DNA of 64,000 bases from Paenibacillus barcinonensis (GTDB lineage: Bacteria > Bacillota > Bacilli > Paenibacillales > Paenibacillaceae), in assembly GCF_003217495.1 (NCBI RefSeq), contig NZ_QJSW01000007.1, positions 62,001-126,000 of the forward strand, given 5' to 3'. Every line of letters starts with the position of its first letter. Position 1 is the first letter of the stretch. The position numbers were made by a program, and so were the translations under genes. The notes below the pieces were generated by a model, which saw only the letters and a list, made by a program, of their open reading frames with translations, ran no database searches and had not been told where the DNA came from. Shown here one piece after another: positions 34,842 to 43,225 of this stretch.

Positions 34842-35963
34842 ATGAAAAAGAATGCATTCGTAATTTGTATGGTCGCCATGTTACTGCTTCTGTCTGCATG
34901 TGGTGGTACAAAAGGAACAACAGGAGAAGCGAGTACAGCTGGCTCTGGCGGCGAACAGACCGATCAACTGAAGGTTGTGCTGTTGATTCCAGGTACCTTG
35001 GGCGATAAATCTTTCTTTGACGCTGCCAATCATGGACTGGAGATGGTCAAGTCGGAGCTTGGTGCCCAGACCAAGGTCATTGAGATGGGTACTGACAAAA
35101 CGAAGTGGGAGCCAACGTTTAACGATATTGCTGCCGAGGACTGGAACATTGTTATATCTGGCGGCTCGGAGATTACAGAGATGTTCAATGCGACTGCTGA
35201 GCAGTACCCTGACAAGACGTTCATCAACTATGATACCGATATCGAGGAAGCTCCAGCCAATGTGTATAATATGTCCTATTCTACCAACGAAGTATCCTTC
35301 CTGGCAGGTGCTGTTGCCGCACTTGCTACCCAATCGGACATGCCTAATGCAAATAAGGACAACGTCATCGGTTTTCTGGGGGGCATGGACATTCCGGGCA
35401 TCAATGCTTTCCTCGTAGGCTACATTGAAGGTGCGAAATACGTAGATCCTGACATCAAGGTTGCGGTGTCCTATGCGGGCGATTTCGTCAATCCGGCCAA
35501 AGGTAAGGAGCTTTCACTTATTCAATACAACTCTGGAGTCGACGTGATCTTCAACGTAGCAGGTGGTACTGGACTGGGTATCTTTGATGCCGCGAAGGAA
35601 AAATCCAGATACGCTATCGGTGTAGACTCTGACCAGGCTGCCTTGTTGAAAGATACAGACCCCGACAAAGCCAACCTGATCATTACTTCTGCGATCAAAA
35701 AGATTGATACAGCCATTCTCGAAGCAGTAACCAAGGCTAAGGATGGCAAGCTGGAGACAGGAAAACGTCAGGTGATGGGCTTTGTCGAGAACGGCGTAGG
35801 CATTGCAGAGAATGACATCTATAAGAGTGTATTCCCTGCGGATCTGCAGGCTAAAGTTGAAGAGATCAAGAAGAAGCTTGAAAACAAAGAAATTAACGTA
35901 TCCAATGCAATGGGCATGGAGACGTCCGAGATTGAAGCGATTCGTAATAGTGTGAAGCCATAA
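34842..35963 (+). CDS. BMP-family nucleoside-binding lipoprotein
   Basis: A 373-residue substrate-binding lipoprotein of the basic-membrane-protein (PnrA/BmpA/YufN) family, which binds purine nucleosides. The signal peptide ends with the lipobox LLSAC at about residues 16-20. The mature part has family motifs GDKSFFDAANHGLE, NYDTDIEEAPANVYNMSYSTNEVSFLAG, GFLGGMDIPGINAFLVGY and FNVAGGTGLGIFDAA. Followed by a hairpin and then the ATPase and permease genes, so it is the extracellular receptor of that ABC importer. Confidence 0.92.
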   Translation: MKKNAFVICMVAMLLLLSACGGTKGTTGEASTAGSGGEQTDQLKVVLLIPGTLGDKSFFDAANHGLEMVKSELGAQTKVIEMGTDKTKWEPTFNDIAAEDWNIVISGGSEITEMFNATAEQYPDKTFINYDTDIEEAPANVYNMSYSTNEVSFLAGAVAALATQSDMPNANKDNVIGFLGGMDIPGINAFLVGYIEGAKYVDPDIKVAVSYAGDFVNPAKGKELSLIQYNSGVDVIFNVAGGTGLGIFDAAKEKSRYAIGVDSDQAALLKDTDPDKANLIITSAIKKIDTAILEAVTKAKDGKLETGKRQVMGFVENGVGIAENDIYKSVFPADLQAKVEEIKKKLENKEINVSNAMGMETSEIEAIRNSVKP

Positions 35964-36001
35964 GCCTTCCATTTTCATAAATGAGAGATATTTGACATTA
36001 A

Positions 36002-36061
36002 TGCTGTACAGCCGGGAGATGTAGTGATGCAAATTGCTGCATTCTCTGCTGTACATTTTTT
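36002..36061 (+). terminator. Attenuator-like hairpin between the receptor and ATPase genes
   Basis: TGCTGTACAGC at 36002 and GCTGTACATTTTTT at 36048 can pair (about 8 bp, long loop) and end in T6. Such partial terminators after a binding-protein gene typically raise its expression relative to the transporter genes. Confidence 0.5.
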
Positions 36062-36095
36062 GTGCAAACTGCCAGTAGAGAGGAGCTGTCTATCC

Positions 36096-37652
36096 ATGTC
36101 CGGCGCGCTGTTGGAAATGCGTAATATTACGAAGGTATACCCCAATGGGGTGGTCGCTAACCAAAATGTACAGTTCTCCTTGCAGGAGGGAGAGATTCAT
36201 GCCATCGCGGGAGAGAACGGTGCGGGCAAATCTACGCTGATGAAGATGATGTTTGGCATGGAGGAGCCGAGTGAGGGCGAAATTTTGTTAAAAGGAAAAC
36301 AGATCAAGCTGGGCAATCCGCAAGAAGCGATTGCGCTCGGAATTGGCATGGTGCATCAGCACTTTATGCTTGTTCCCTCCTTCACCGTTGCCGAGAATAT
36401 GGTGCTTGGCATGGAGCCAAGACGTGGAGTCGGCATTCATTACGCGGAAGCGGTTCGCCTGACGGAGGAAACGGCCCGAAAGTATAATCTGAGCGTGAAT
36501 CCCCGTGCCAAGGTAGAGGATTTAAGCGTTGGCATGAAGCAGAAGGTCGAGATTCTGAAGGCGCTATTACGCGGTGCAGAAATACTCATTCTGGATGAGC
36601 CTACGGCTGTGCTGACTCCACAGGAGACGGAGGAGCTGTTCCGGGAGCTGAAGCTGCTCAAGCAGAAGGGTCATACGATTGTTTTTATCTCGCACAAGCT
36701 GAAGGAAGTGAAGGAACTCTGCGATCGCATTACCATTTTGCGGGGCGGACGCACAGAAGGTGTATTCAACATTGCAGATGTGTCGGAGCAGGAAATCTCA
36801 AGACGGATGGTTGGACGGGATGTTGTGCTCAAGTATGACAAAACGCAGAACAAGTATGGAGAGCCTGTCCTGTCGGTACAACAGCTGAGTGCAGTCGATG
36901 CGGAAGGCAAGCCCCTGCTGTCGAATATCAGCTTCAACGTTCGTGCAGGTGAAATCGTCGGCATTGCAGGTGTAGAGGGCAACGGGCAAAGTCAACTTGT
37001 GGAGGCACTGACCGGCGGTCTGACCAGTCGTTTGGCGGGCGGTAAGGTCGAGGTACAGGGCAGAACTATTCAGAATCTAGGGATTCGTGAGATCCGTGGT
37101 CTTGGTGTTTCTTATATTCCTGAGGATCGGATGCGACAGGGGGCGGCTGGTGAGGCAAGTATTGCGGACAATCTGATCTCCACCCAGTATAGATCCAAGT
37201 CGCTGAATAGAGGGCCGCTACTGCGGATGTCATCCATTCAGAAGCTGGCGAGTTCCCTGATCGAGGAATTCAAGGTTCGGTGCTCCGGCCCGTCACAGCC
37301 CATCGGCATGTTATCTGGCGGCAATATGCAGAAGGTGGTCGTTGCGCGTGAATGCTCTACCGGGCCGTTACTGCTCATTGCAGAGCAACCTACGCGCGGA
37401 GTAGATATTGGAGCGGCGCAGTTTATACATCAGAAGCTGCTGGAGCTGCGGGATGCAGGCTGTGCAATCGTGCTGGTCTCCGCAGACTTGAATGAGATTC
37501 TGGAGATGAGTGACACACTGCTCGTGCTGTACGAAGGCGAGATTGCGGCACGGCTGGACTCACCTTCCAGTGTTAGCGAAGAGGAGCTGGGCCTTTACAT
37601 GCTTGGTATTCGTCGTCAGCAGGAGCAGTATGAGGAGGAGGCATCCCCATGA
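36096..37652 (+). CDS. Nucleoside ABC transporter, duplicated ATPase subunit
   Basis: A 518-residue protein with two ABC domains, as in RbsA/NupO-type ATPases. The first has Walker A GENGAGKST, signature LSVGMKQ and Walker B LILDEPTA. The second is degenerate at Walker A (GVEGNGQSQ), with SGGNMQK and the TRGVDIGA segment, which is standard for this class. ATG 36096 follows AGGAG; upstream frame to 36024 covers the attenuator and is unlikely to be translated. It overlaps the first permease gene by 4 bases (ATGA). Confidence 0.92.
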   Translation: MSGALLEMRNITKVYPNGVVANQNVQFSLQEGEIHAIAGENGAGKSTLMKMMFGMEEPSEGEILLKGKQIKLGNPQEAIALGIGMVHQHFMLVPSFTVAENMVLGMEPRRGVGIHYAEAVRLTEETARKYNLSVNPRAKVEDLSVGMKQKVEILKALLRGAEILILDEPTAVLTPQETEELFRELKLLKQKGHTIVFISHKLKEVKELCDRITILRGGRTEGVFNIADVSEQEISRRMVGRDVVLKYDKTQNKYGEPVLSVQQLSAVDAEGKPLLSNISFNVRAGEIVGIAGVEGNGQSQLVEALTGGLTSRLAGGKVEVQGRTIQNLGIREIRGLGVSYIPEDRMRQGAAGEASIADNLISTQYRSKSLNRGPLLRMSSIQKLASSLIEEFKVRCSGPSQPIGMLSGGNMQKVVVARECSTGPLLLIAEQPTRGVDIGAAQFIHQKLLELRDAGCAIVLVSADLNEILEMSDTLLVLYEGEIAARLDSPSSVSEEELGLYMLGIRRQQEQYEEEASP

Positions 37653-38698
37653 TGCGATTAAAGTATTTTGAAGTATACCGTACGGCAGCCGTTATTCTCA
37701 TATCGCTGGCCATTGCATTTATTATTATTTCGCTCGTCAGCAGCCAGCCTGTGGAGACGATTCGTATCTTCCTGTTTGAGCCGCTGTCAACGTTAAGCCG
37801 TATGGGCAACGTGGTGGAAATGGCGATACCGCTTATGTTTACAGGATTATCGGTGTCCCTTCTGTTTAAAACCAACATGTTTAATCTGGGTGCTGAAGGA
37901 ATCTTCTATATTTCTGGTATTGTGGCAGCTGTGCTGGCAATCCATCTAAGCATGAATGGAATCATGCATCCGATCGTGGCCATCGGGGCAGGGTCAATTG
38001 TTGGTGCACTTCTCTCCGCGATCCCAGGTTATTTGAAAGCCAAGTGGAATGCCAATGAGCTCGTTACCTCATTGATGTTCAACAGCATCTTTTTTGGCAT
38101 CGGTTTGTACCTGCTTAATTATCATCTGAGAGACGCCAAGGCGTTCTCCAATGTGTCCTATAAATTTGCCGAGACCGCACAGCTCGCGAAAATACTGCCG
38201 GGAACACGTCTGCATACCGGACTCATTATCGTACTGGTATTGATTGTTGCTGCTCATTATTTTATGTATCACACCAAATGGGGATATGAGCTGCGAATGA
38301 CGGGAGCCAACCGTGATTTTGCAGGTTACTCCGGCATGAAGACAGCAAAGGTTATCATTCTGGTGCATCTGATCGCAGGATTTATCGCCGGTATGGGTGG
38401 GTCGGTCGAGGTGCTGGGCATGTATAATCGCTTCCAATGGACCGCACTGCCGGGCTATGGACTGGACGGTGCTCTGGTTGCCATGCTGGCGAAGAACAAT
38501 CCGTTATCCGTGATCGGAGCAGCGCTCTTCCTGGCCTACATCCGTATCGGGGCTGATCTGATGGCGCGTCTGTCCGATGTGCCGTCAGAGATGATATCAA
38601 TCATTCAAGCGGTCATCATTTTGTTGATCTCTGCGGAGCAATTCCTGAAATTCTGGAAGAATCGCATGCTCCTGAAGGAGGCCAAGCTCCATGAATAG
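37649..38698 (+). CDS. Nucleoside ABC transporter permease 1
   Basis: A 349-residue membrane protein of the BPD_transp_2 (NupP/YufP) family, with about nine hydrophobic helices. Family motifs: PLMFTGLSVSLLFKTNMFNLGAEG near residues 55-80 and the cytoplasmic coupling segment GANRDFAGYSGM. Translation is coupled to the ATPase through ATGA, and the 3' end overlaps the next permease by 8 bases. Confidence 0.9.
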   Translation: MMRLKYFEVYRTAAVILISLAIAFIIISLVSSQPVETIRIFLFEPLSTLSRMGNVVEMAIPLMFTGLSVSLLFKTNMFNLGAEGIFYISGIVAAVLAIHLSMNGIMHPIVAIGAGSIVGALLSAIPGYLKAKWNANELVTSLMFNSIFFGIGLYLLNYHLRDAKAFSNVSYKFAETAQLAKILPGTRLHTGLIIVLVLIVAAHYFMYHTKWGYELRMTGANRDFAGYSGMKTAKVIILVHLIAGFIAGMGGSVEVLGMYNRFQWTALPGYGLDGALVAMLAKNNPLSVIGAALFLAYIRIGADLMARLSDVPSEMISIIQAVIILLISAEQFLKFWKNRMLLKEAKLHE

Positions 38699-39626
38699 CC
38701 TGCTGAACGTTATTTTAACGACTGACTTTGCATTCTCCGTACTGCGGGTAACGACACCGATCCTGTTCGCAGCATTAGGTGCCCTGATCTCCAATCGGGC
38801 AGGCATCATCAACATCGGTATGGAGGGCATTATGCTGGTGTCCGCACTGGCGGGGGTTGTCGTCAGCTCATACACGGCTAGTCCCTGGATCGGATTGCTT
38901 GGTGCAGTGTTATCGGGTACGGCGATTGCCGGGATGCTTGCATTTTTCACATTAAAATTCAAAACCCATATTATTCTTGGTGGTGTGGCGATCAATATGT
39001 TTGCATCAGGCGGAACGGTATTTCTACTGTACCTGCTAAGTGGTGACAAAGGATCATCTACGTCATTGCCGAGCAAGGTGCTGCCGAGCATAGATATTCC
39101 GCTACTGCAGGACATTCGGGTGCTTGGTCCGATCCTGTCAGGACATCATATTTTGACCTATGTATCCATCCTGGCTGTCATTGCTGTGTATTACCTGTTA
39201 AAACGTACACCGCTCGGATTGCAGATTCGCTCCGTCGGTGAGAATCCGCACGCAGCACAATCCGTTGGTGTCAGTGTTGTAAAAATCCAGTACTCCGCGC
39301 TGCTGCTGAGTGGATTCTTTGCCAGTCTGGGCGGGGCATACATGTCGATGGGATATCTGTCTCTATTCACCAGAGACATGATCGCGGGACGAGGCTGGAT
39401 TGCAATCGCAGCGGAGTCTATGGGACGCAGTACAACGGTAGGCACAGCCTTGACCTCACTGCTCTTCGGGGGAGCGGAGGCACTGGCCAATGCACTGCAG
39501 GTGCTTAAAATTCCCGCGGAGCTTATCGGTACCCTGCCATATGCAGCCACGGTAATCGGTCTGATCGTATATGCGATTGCCGAGACACGCAAAAAACGGC
39601 GCAAGCTGGCCCAAAAAACGAACTGA
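38691..39626 (+). CDS. Nucleoside ABC transporter permease 2
   Basis: A 311-residue BPD_transp_2 permease (NupQ/YufQ type) with about eight helices. The hallmark TPILFAALGALISNRAGIINIGMEG is near the N-terminus, and the coupling segment SVGENPHAAQSVGVSV near residue 185. It is the second half of the heterodimeric channel with the preceding gene and ends 10 bases before the nucleoside hydrolase start. Confidence 0.9.
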   Translation: MNSLLNVILTTDFAFSVLRVTTPILFAALGALISNRAGIINIGMEGIMLVSALAGVVVSSYTASPWIGLLGAVLSGTAIAGMLAFFTLKFKTHIILGGVAINMFASGGTVFLLYLLSGDKGSSTSLPSKVLPSIDIPLLQDIRVLGPILSGHHILTYVSILAVIAVYYLLKRTPLGLQIRSVGENPHAAQSVGVSVVKIQYSALLLSGFFASLGGAYMSMGYLSLFTRDMIAGRGWIAIAAESMGRSTTVGTALTSLLFGGAEALANALQVLKIPAELIGTLPYAATVIGLIVYAIAETRKKRRKLAQKTN

Positions 39627-39636
39627 GGAGAGACTT

Positions 39637-40599
39637 ATGACGATACCTATTATTATTGACTGTGATCCGGGTCATGACGACGCTATCGCTATACTGCTGG
39701 CGCTTGCTCACCCGGAGCAGCTGGAGATTAAAGGCATTACTACCGTAGGCGGGAATCAGACATTAGAGAAAATTACGAATAATGCGCTCAAAATTCTCAG
39801 CTTTGTAGACGCGGATATCCCGGTAGCGAAGGGAGCGAGGGGGCCGTTACTTGGCACATTGGTGACGGGTGAGGAGGCTCATGGGGAATCGGGAATGGAT
39901 GGTCCTGTGCTGCCGCCAAGCCGTTTTGGTCCCATAGAGACGGGTGCGGTTGAGTTTATTCGCGAGGTTCTGCTCGCATCGGATGAGCCCGTTACCCTTG
40001 TGCCGATTGGCCCGCTGACCAATATTGCCACATTGATTCGGGCCTATCCCGAGCTGAAATCCCGTATTGCTGGCATTTCAATGATGGGTGGAGGCATTGC
40101 CTACGGGAATGTGACCCGTACTGCGGAGTTTAACATCTATGTGGACCCGGAAGCGGCTCAGATTGTGTTTGAATCGGGCATTCCGATTACGATGAGCGGG
40201 CTTGATGTGACCGATAAAGCGGCTATTTTCGATGATGAGATCGAGGCTTTGAAAACACGCGGCCCGGTCTCTGTTTTGGTGGGAGAGCTGCTGGACTTCT
40301 ATTCTATTTTCGGCAAAAAGATGGGATATCACGGCAATGCGCTGCACGATCCGTGCGCAATTGCCTGGCTGCTGCAGCCGCAGCTGTTCCAGAGCAAAAT
40401 GCTGGATGTCACGGTTGAGACGCAGGGAACATATACACGCGGGATGACGGTGGGCGACCTGCGGACGAAGACCGATCGACAGCCTAATGTGAACGTGCTT
40501 ATGGATGTTGACCGTGATGCCTTTATTCGTCTTCTCTTTGATGCGCTCGCGATGCTAGACGCCCGATATATACAACAAGTGTCTCAAGGAGAATCTTAG
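39637..40599 (+). CDS. Inosine-uridine-type nucleoside hydrolase
   Basis: A 320-residue cytoplasmic enzyme that splits nucleosides into base and ribose. The N-terminal Asp cluster DCDPGHDDAIAI (residues 7-18) binds the catalytic calcium and ribose. Also seen are VPIGPLTNIA, MMGGGIAYGN, AEFNIYVDPEAAQ and the base-side His in GNALHDPCAIAWL. ATG 39637 follows GAGGAGAG. Cotranscribed with the nucleoside importer, so imported nucleosides are probably its substrate. Confidence 0.92.
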   Translation: MTIPIIIDCDPGHDDAIAILLALAHPEQLEIKGITTVGGNQTLEKITNNALKILSFVDADIPVAKGARGPLLGTLVTGEEAHGESGMDGPVLPPSRFGPIETGAVEFIREVLLASDEPVTLVPIGPLTNIATLIRAYPELKSRIAGISMMGGGIAYGNVTRTAEFNIYVDPEAAQIVFESGIPITMSGLDVTDKAAIFDDEIEALKTRGPVSVLVGELLDFYSIFGKKMGYHGNALHDPCAIAWLLQPQLFQSKMLDVTVETQGTYTRGMTVGDLRTKTDRQPNVNVLMDVDRDAFIRLLFDALAMLDARYIQQVSQGES

Positions 40600-40600
40600 G

Positions 40601-41995
40601 ATGGCTGGCTGGACAGACCTGCGTGAGACGGTGCGCCTGGAGGTCATTCAACGTGGCGAAGAGGGCTGTAATACGCAGGGTTTTATGCAAAAGTGGGAAG
40701 CATCCGCGCATGACGAGAGCAAGCTGATGTTATTGTACCAGGAACTCATGGAGCTTCAGGTGTCCGCTGATTTTCCTTATGTAGAACCTTCAAGTCTTGA
40801 GGATATTCACCGTTTACGCCCGCATGGGCCACGAGTGCTTGAGGCGAACTGGAGCGAGCAGGTATGGCGGGACAAGTTCTACGGAGCATGGCTCGGACGA
40901 AGCGTCGGTTGTGCACTCGGCAAGCCACTGGAGCACCCGGATTATCTGTATGGCAAGGACGGTCGTCCGGGCTGGGAGAATATTGAGCTGTGGTTCAAGG
41001 GAGCGGGGGCTTGGCCGATTCAGGGTTATACCCCTGAGCATTCGAGCGCAGAGCAGGAATATGGCTTGAGCTTGACAGCGTTGGGGCCTTTGAGTGTAAG
41101 AGAGAAAATCCGTTTTATGGAGAGTGACGATGATATCCGCTATACTCTTCTGGGCCTTCTTCTGCTGGAGGAAAAGGGGCTGGAATGGGATTCGTGGGAT
41201 ATTGGCAAGCTGTGGCATCACCGCCTGACATACAGTCAGGTGTGTACGGCTGAGACACAGAGCTATATGAATTTTGCCCAGGAGACCTCGCATCTGAAAT
41301 CGGATAAACCTGCCGATTGGGCGCAGCGTCAGGAGCGTGTACGCATGCACCTTAATCCATACCGTGAGTGGATTGGCGCTGCTATTCGCGCTGACGGCTT
41401 GGCTTACGGTGTAGCCGGGCGGCCAGAGCTGGCTGCCGAACTCGGGTGGCGGGATGCTTCCTTCTCTCACGTGAAGAACGGCATTTATGGCGAGATGCTG
41501 AATGCTGCGATGATCGCAGCATCGTTTGTTGAAGATAGCAGTGAGCGTATTGTGGAAATTGGCCTGAGTGAAATTCCACAAACAAGCCGCCTGGCAGCAG
41601 ATGTGCTGCAAGGTGTGGAGATTGGCCTTCAGGCCCGCAGTGAGCGGGAGCTGGTTAGCCGAATCTGGGATACGTTCAGCCATTATGATGCTGTGCACAC
41701 AAACAACAATGCGGCGCTGGTTGCAGCATCGCTGGTGTATGGCGGCAATGATTTTGAGAAAGCAGTCGTGACCTCTGTCTATGGCGGGATGGATACGGAT
41801 TGTAATGGAGCTACGGTAGGTTCAATCATGGGAGCACGTCTCGGTGCAGCACAGCTGCCAGAGTCTTGGACTGCTCCGCTGCATGACACGCTGTATGCCG
41901 ATCTGGTCGGGTTTGACCCCGTGTCCATCTCGTCCTGTGCCGAACGCAGTTACCAAGTATTTCTGAAGCTTCGCGAGCAAGCAGGTAGCAAATAG
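40601..41995 (+). CDS. ADP-ribosylglycohydrolase-family protein
   Basis: A 464-residue member of the DraG/ARH fold. After an unrecognised helical N-terminal segment of about 90 residues, the family start FYGAWLGRSVGCALGKPLE appears. Metal-binding segments are ESDDDIRYTLLGLLLLEEKG at about residue 173 and YGGMDTDCNGATVGSIMGA near residue 393. It starts one base after the nucleoside hydrolase stop, within AAGGAGAAT spacing, and closes the operon. It may split ADP-ribose-like or other ribosyl conjugates, but the substrate is unknown. Confidence 0.85.
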   Translation: MAGWTDLRETVRLEVIQRGEEGCNTQGFMQKWEASAHDESKLMLLYQELMELQVSADFPYVEPSSLEDIHRLRPHGPRVLEANWSEQVWRDKFYGAWLGRSVGCALGKPLEHPDYLYGKDGRPGWENIELWFKGAGAWPIQGYTPEHSSAEQEYGLSLTALGPLSVREKIRFMESDDDIRYTLLGLLLLEEKGLEWDSWDIGKLWHHRLTYSQVCTAETQSYMNFAQETSHLKSDKPADWAQRQERVRMHLNPYREWIGAAIRADGLAYGVAGRPELAAELGWRDASFSHVKNGIYGEMLNAAMIAASFVEDSSERIVEIGLSEIPQTSRLAADVLQGVEIGLQARSERELVSRIWDTFSHYDAVHTNNNAALVAASLVYGGNDFEKAVVTSVYGGMDTDCNGATVGSIMGARLGAAQLPESWTAPLHDTLYADLVGFDPVSISSCAERSYQVFLKLREQAGSK

Positions 41996-42061
41996 AAATA
42001 CAGTTGCACTGATGCACAGAACGCAGGAATATAAGGGCGGGTCTGATCTGTGATTTATGTA

Positions 42062-42104
42062 ATGAGCCTTGGGAGCGATCAGCTTACTCCAAGGCTCATT
42101 TTGT
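42062..42104. terminator. Bidirectional terminator between nucleoside operon and lectin gene
   Basis: ATGAGCCTTGGGAG and CTCCAAGGCTCAT form a long stem with TTTTGTGTTGTTT after it. Confidence 0.8.
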
Positions 42105-42112
42105 GTTGTTTA

Positions 42113-42739
42113 TTACCGCCCGTTTGTATTAGAAGCCCAGACAGGAATCCAGCTGTTCGGATAATATTCGTTGGTCAGGGTAGTGTTGTAGAGAACCAGG
42201 TTACCATCACTTTGCATGATGAAAGTATCACCCGGTGTATTTACTGGCAGTGTACTGCCGTGGTGGCCTGGAATCCAGGCTTCGGTATTCGCAACCCAAG
42301 CGTCTACCTGTTTAGTCGTGTCGAATACCAAAATGTTGTCAAGGCCCGGACCCCAATAATATTCGTACTTACCATTGGCCGGATTGAAACCCCAGCGATA
42401 AGCATATTGGTAAACTGTTGCCCACTTGGAACCATATCCATGGATCACAGGTTTCCCTCGTTCTTGTTCAAAGGTGAACGTAGTGATTCCGTTCTTATTC
42501 GTATTACTGCTCCAGATGGAAGAACCATTCTTATAGATTACAAAATTCCCGTCATCCTGAAAAATAGCTTTGAATCTGCCATCCTGGGACAGAAGATAGT
42601 CTCCTCTTTGCATGCTCTGCCCGCTCAGGAGTTTATCTCCAAGATAACCTGCGGAAGCTGTTGCAGGTACAGCAAAGGCTAGAATCAGCAAACATGCGAT
42701 TAAAATGCGGAAAGATTTTGGAAAAAACAGCTTGTTCAT
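42113..42739 (-). CDS. Secreted bulb-type (mannose-binding) lectin
   Basis: A 208-residue exported protein. ATG 42739 follows TAGGAG; the frame open to 42823 has no start signal. A Sec signal peptide (residues 1-31, cleavage near ATASA-GY) precedes a GNA-like B-lectin domain. Sugar-binding motifs of the form Q-x-D-x-N-x-V-x-Y appear as FQDDGNFVIY and, near the C-terminus, MQSDGNLVLY. There is no anchor, so it is released. Related secreted lectins include lectin-like bacteriocins and adhesins; which applies is unknown. Monocistronic. Confidence 0.85.
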   Translation of the reverse strand: MNKLFFPKSFRILIACLLILAFAVPATASAGYLGDKLLSGQSMQRGDYLLSQDGRFKAIFQDDGNFVIYKNGSSIWSSNTNKNGITTFTFEQERGKPVIHGYGSKWATVYQYAYRWGFNPANGKYEYYWGPGLDNILVFDTTKQVDAWVANTEAWIPGHHGSTLPVNTPGDTFIMQSDGNLVLYNTTLTNEYYPNSWIPVWASNTNGR

Positions 42740-43225
42740 TGGACACACTCCTATATCCCTTAGAATGGTTGAAGCGAGATGCGTAGTACAATAAACGCTT
42801 ACGGTTATTGCATAATGCGGCATAGCGTTCGGTTAGGAGTGGTGAAAGAGCAATCAACACCTCCGCCAGTATAGATAGATGAACGGAAAATCAATATGTA
42901 CAGTGCTCTCAGGGTCACCTCCTTTAATGGAAGATCAAATACCAGAATATATGATAGGAGCTTGGCGTGTTGTGAAGTAATTGCAGGAGAGTGAGGGTGG
43001 AGAATTATTCATATAACAGAGAAATAAAGATGCTTCAACTTGAATATATAACATTTTATTCCATTATATCAACTACAAGTTTTAAAATACATATATATCA
43101 ATATCAACAGGTCTATCATTTTTGTAAAAATTTTTACAGAGATTTAATATAATCTATGACTTTTATGAATTGAACTATGGTAAAATATTTCAGGATCTGA
43201 AATTGGAGAGGGGTTATGTTTACTC
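42740..43225. other. Promoter region between lectin and 5'-nucleotidase genes
   Basis: About 490 bases, very AT-rich from 43020 to 43190, holding the divergent promoters. No additional gene seen. A T-rich segment TTTGTAAAAATTTTTACA (43121-43138) is a perfect short dyad that could be an operator. Confidence 0.4.

Noticed and set aside
43121..43138. Terminator in the lectin/nucleotidase spacer
   Set aside because: The TTTGTAAAAATTTTTACA dyad is only A/T and too weak for a terminator; it may be an operator or chance.
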